Origin: Clostridiales bacterium
GTDB taxonomy: Bacteria; Bacillota; Sulfobacillia; UBA995
Direction: 5' to 3'
Length of the DNA: 7,649 bases
Assembly (NCBI GenBank): GCA_003517845.1
Contig: DOZU01000093.1
Span: forward strand, 6,339-13,987
How positions within the stretch are numbered: the stretch's first letter is position 1; every line of letters starts with the position of its first letter. Positions 6,424 to 7,649 of this stretch are shown in pieces. Under the pieces are notes generated by a model. The model did no database searches. It was not told the DNA's origin and saw only the letters and a list, made by a program, of their open reading frames with translations. A program made the translations under genes and the position numbers.

Positions 6424-7290
6424 GTGTCCTGGGAACTAGTAGGCATTGCGACCGGTGCGGCGGCGGTGGCAGGGATGGCGGCGTTGCAGGTACTCCTCGC
6501 CGGCCGGTCGCGACTCCGCCGGATGCGGGACCGGCTGGAGCGGAGGAGCGGGGGCGTCGCCACGCCGGGGTGGCTGTCGCTCGCAGCGGTGAGTACCCTC
6601 GTGCCGGTGCCGACCCGGGAGGCCGTAAGCGCGCGCCTGGCCCGAGCGGGCCAGGCAGGACGCATGAGCGTCGATGCCTTCCTGCGCCATTGCCTCCTCA
6701 GCGGCCTGGGCGGGGCCCTGCTGGGCCTGCTGGCCGCGGAACTCCTGCCCGCCTTGGGCGGACCGTTGCTGGCCGGAGGGATGGCGGCGTTGGGCTGGCA
6801 CGCGCCGTTCCACCGGCTCAAGCGGCAGGAACAGGCCCGCGTCCGCGCCGTGCTCCGCGATCTGGCCCCCGTCATGGACCTCATGGCAGCCTACGCCGAG
6901 GCGGGGCTGGGACTATCGGCGTCGGTCGCTCGGGTTGCGGGACGGACGGCAGGGCCTCTGGGCGAGGAACTGCGTCAGACGGCGCGGGAGATTCGCTCCG
7001 GGCGGCCCGTGGCCGATGCCTTGCAGGCGGCGGCCCGCCGCCTGGGCGTCCTGCAGGTCAGCCGGATGGCGGGAGCCCTGATCCGGGCGGACTCCCTCGG
7101 CGTGCCCGTCGCGGGAGTCTTGCGCGAACAAGCATCGCTTGCCCGCCGGGAACGGCGACAAGCTTTCGAACGAGCGCTGGCCGGTTTGCCCATCAAGCTA
7201 ACCCTGTGTACGGTGATGTTCATCTTTCCCGTCCTGTTCGTGCTGGTGATCCTGCCCAATGTGCTCCTCTTCATGGGCGCTCGTTGGTGA
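6424..7290 (+). CDS. tadC: Tad pilus inner-membrane platform protein TadC (T2SSF domain)
   Basis: This 288-residue membrane protein fits TadC, the partner of TadB. The GTG at 6424 is chosen because it puts a hydrophobic segment at the N-terminus (about 4-24, ELVGIATGAAAVAGMAALQV) and has GGGA and GGAGGG upstream. An ATG at 6316 in the same frame adds 36 residues, but these run through the palindromic element, look non-domain-like, and that ATG has no SD. Residues about 89-130 form a hydrophobic pair rich in Gly and Leu. The T2SSF domain spans about 143-255 (VLRDLAPVMDLMAAYAEAGLGL, then SLGVPVAGVLREQA). A strong C-terminal membrane segment at about 258-286 (LTLCTVMFIFPVLFVLVILP) is typical of TadC. 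It is the last recognisable Tad gene in the window. Confidence 0.92.
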   Translation: MSWELVGIATGAAAVAGMAALQVLLAGRSRLRRMRDRLERRSGGVATPGWLSLAAVSTLVPVPTREAVSARLARAGQAGRMSVDAFLRHCLLSGLGGALLGLLAAELLPALGGPLLAGGMAALGWHAPFHRLKRQEQARVRAVLRDLAPVMDLMAAYAEAGLGLSASVARVAGRTAGPLGEELRQTAREIRSGRPVADALQAAARRLGVLQVSRMAGALIRADSLGVPVAGVLREQASLARRERRQAFERALAGLPIKLTLCTVMFIFPVLFVLVILPNVLLFMGARW

Positions 7291-7298
7291 AATGGCTG

Positions 7299-7314
7299 GC
7301 AGGAGTTTGCAGGA
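7299..7314 (+). repeat. Direct repeat GCAGGA at ten-base spacing after tadC
   Basis: GCAGGA occurs at 7299-7304 and 7309-7314, a period of ten bases, about one helical turn. It begins nine bases after the tadC stop, in the 84-base gap before the radical SAM gene. Two mutually exclusive small stems follow: GATGG/CCATC (7313-7317 with 7325-7329) and GGGGA/TCCCC (7316-7320 with 7330-7334). The spacing would suit a tandem protein-binding site, and the alternative stems an mRNA switch. Neither has further support, and there is no U-tract for a terminator. Confidence 0.3.
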
Positions 7315-7360
7315 TGGGGACGAACCATCTCCCCGCGACCCGGACCTCACTCCACCCTCC

Positions 7361-7368
7361 AGGAGGTG
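7361..7368 (+). promoter_or_regulatory. Consensus ribosome binding site of the radical SAM gene
   Basis: AGGAGGTG is complementary to the 16S rRNA 3' end over its full length and lies six bases before GTG at 7375. It is the strongest SD in the window and fixes the start of the partial gene. It suggests this gene is translated independently of tadC. Confidence 0.8.
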
Positions 7369-7374
7369 CTCCCG

Positions 7375-7649
7375 GTGGGCAGAGAATTGCCCCGGTGGGC
7401 GTTGCCGGTGACGCTCACCCTGGTGATCCTGCTCGGCATCCCCGTGCTGGCTTACGGGGTAGGCTGGTGGCGGCCGGGGCGGCCCGGGCCGGAGGAACCG
7501 GGGCCGCCCGGTGCAGCCGCCTTGTGGGAGCCGTTGCAGGAAGCGCGGTTCTACGAAAGACTGCCCGGTGGGGCCGTGCAGTGCGGCATCTGCTTCCGGG
7601 CCTGCGTGATTCCGGCCGGAGGGCGCGGCTTCTGCCGGACGCGGGTCAA
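7375..7649 (+). CDS. Membrane-anchored AmmeMemoRadiSam (AmrS)-like radical SAM protein (partial, 5' end)
   Basis: The first 91 codons are present and the frame is open to the window edge. Residues 1-8 are short and basic, 9-32 form one hydrophobic membrane segment (VTLTLVILLGIPVLA), and 33-48 are a Pro/Gly linker. From 50, LWEPLQEARFYERLPGG leads into a cysteine cluster with spacing C-x2-C-x3-C-x9-C (Cys70, 73, 77, 87: CGICFRAC, VIPAGGRGFC). This start matches what I know of AmmeMemoRadiSam-system radical SAM enzymes of the PflA-like group, which usually read CxxCPHxCxIxxGxRGxC. Here Pro-His is replaced by Phe-Arg. The radical SAM CxxxCxxC motif would lie beyond the edge and is not seen. No lipobox or twin-Arg motif is visible. 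The hydrophobic segment could be an uncleaved anchor, and with a short basic N-terminus the domain may face outward. Its link to the upstream pilus operon is positional only. Confidence 0.78.
   Translation, partial: MGRELPRWALPVTLTLVILLGIPVLAYGVGWWRPGRPGPEEPGPPGAAALWEPLQEARFYERLPGGAVQCGICFRACVIPAGGRGFCRTRV

Overview
The window is GC-rich bacterial chromosome DNA with GTG and TTG start codons alongside ATG and strong Shine-Dalgarno (SD) sites. A secreted S-layer-homology (SLH) protein, a Tad pilus operon with no secretin gene visible, and an AmmeMemoRadiSam-like radical SAM gene fit a high-GC Bacillota lineage (Limnochordia, Thermaerobacter or Symbiobacterium type). Deinococcota, Armatimonadota and Chloroflexota are not excluded. 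The lineage is inferred from gene content and base composition only.

Layout. Positions 1-72 (minus) may hold the first 24 codons of an unidentified gene. Positions 141-1766 (minus) encode a 541-residue exported protein: signal peptide, three SLH repeats, a FlgD/CHU_C-like Ig module and a long beta-rich C-terminal region. A 227-base divergent intergenic region follows, with a candidate plus-strand promoter (TTGTCT, 16 bases, TATACT) and a 13-base palindrome. Positions 1994-7290 (plus) carry five genes of a tight adherence (Tad/Flp) type IVc pilus machine in order: cpaB (SAF-domain protein), cpaE/tadZ (MinD-like ATPase with a degenerate receiver domain), cpaF/tadA (secretion ATPase), tadB and tadC (inner-membrane platform). 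cpaE/cpaF and cpaF/tadB each overlap by four bases (ATGA). A 147-base gap between tadB and tadC breaks this packing and contains a 29-base imperfect palindrome whose translation reads VGAGFEPAPT. At 7375 a membrane-anchored radical SAM protein of the AmmeMemoRadiSam type begins and runs off the right edge.

How the genes work together. CpaF would power pilin assembly on the TadB/TadC platform, CpaE would localise the machine, and CpaB would sit on the outer face of the membrane. No pilin, prepilin peptidase or secretin gene is present. The divergent SLH protein could be a cell-wall-bound surface partner, but only its position suggests this. I found no RNA genes, CRISPR arrays, transposases or phage genes. 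The new or odd signals are the palindrome inside the operon, the membrane-anchored radical SAM protein beside a Tad operon, the degenerate CpaE receiver domain, and the Trp-rich insertion in the first SLH repeat.
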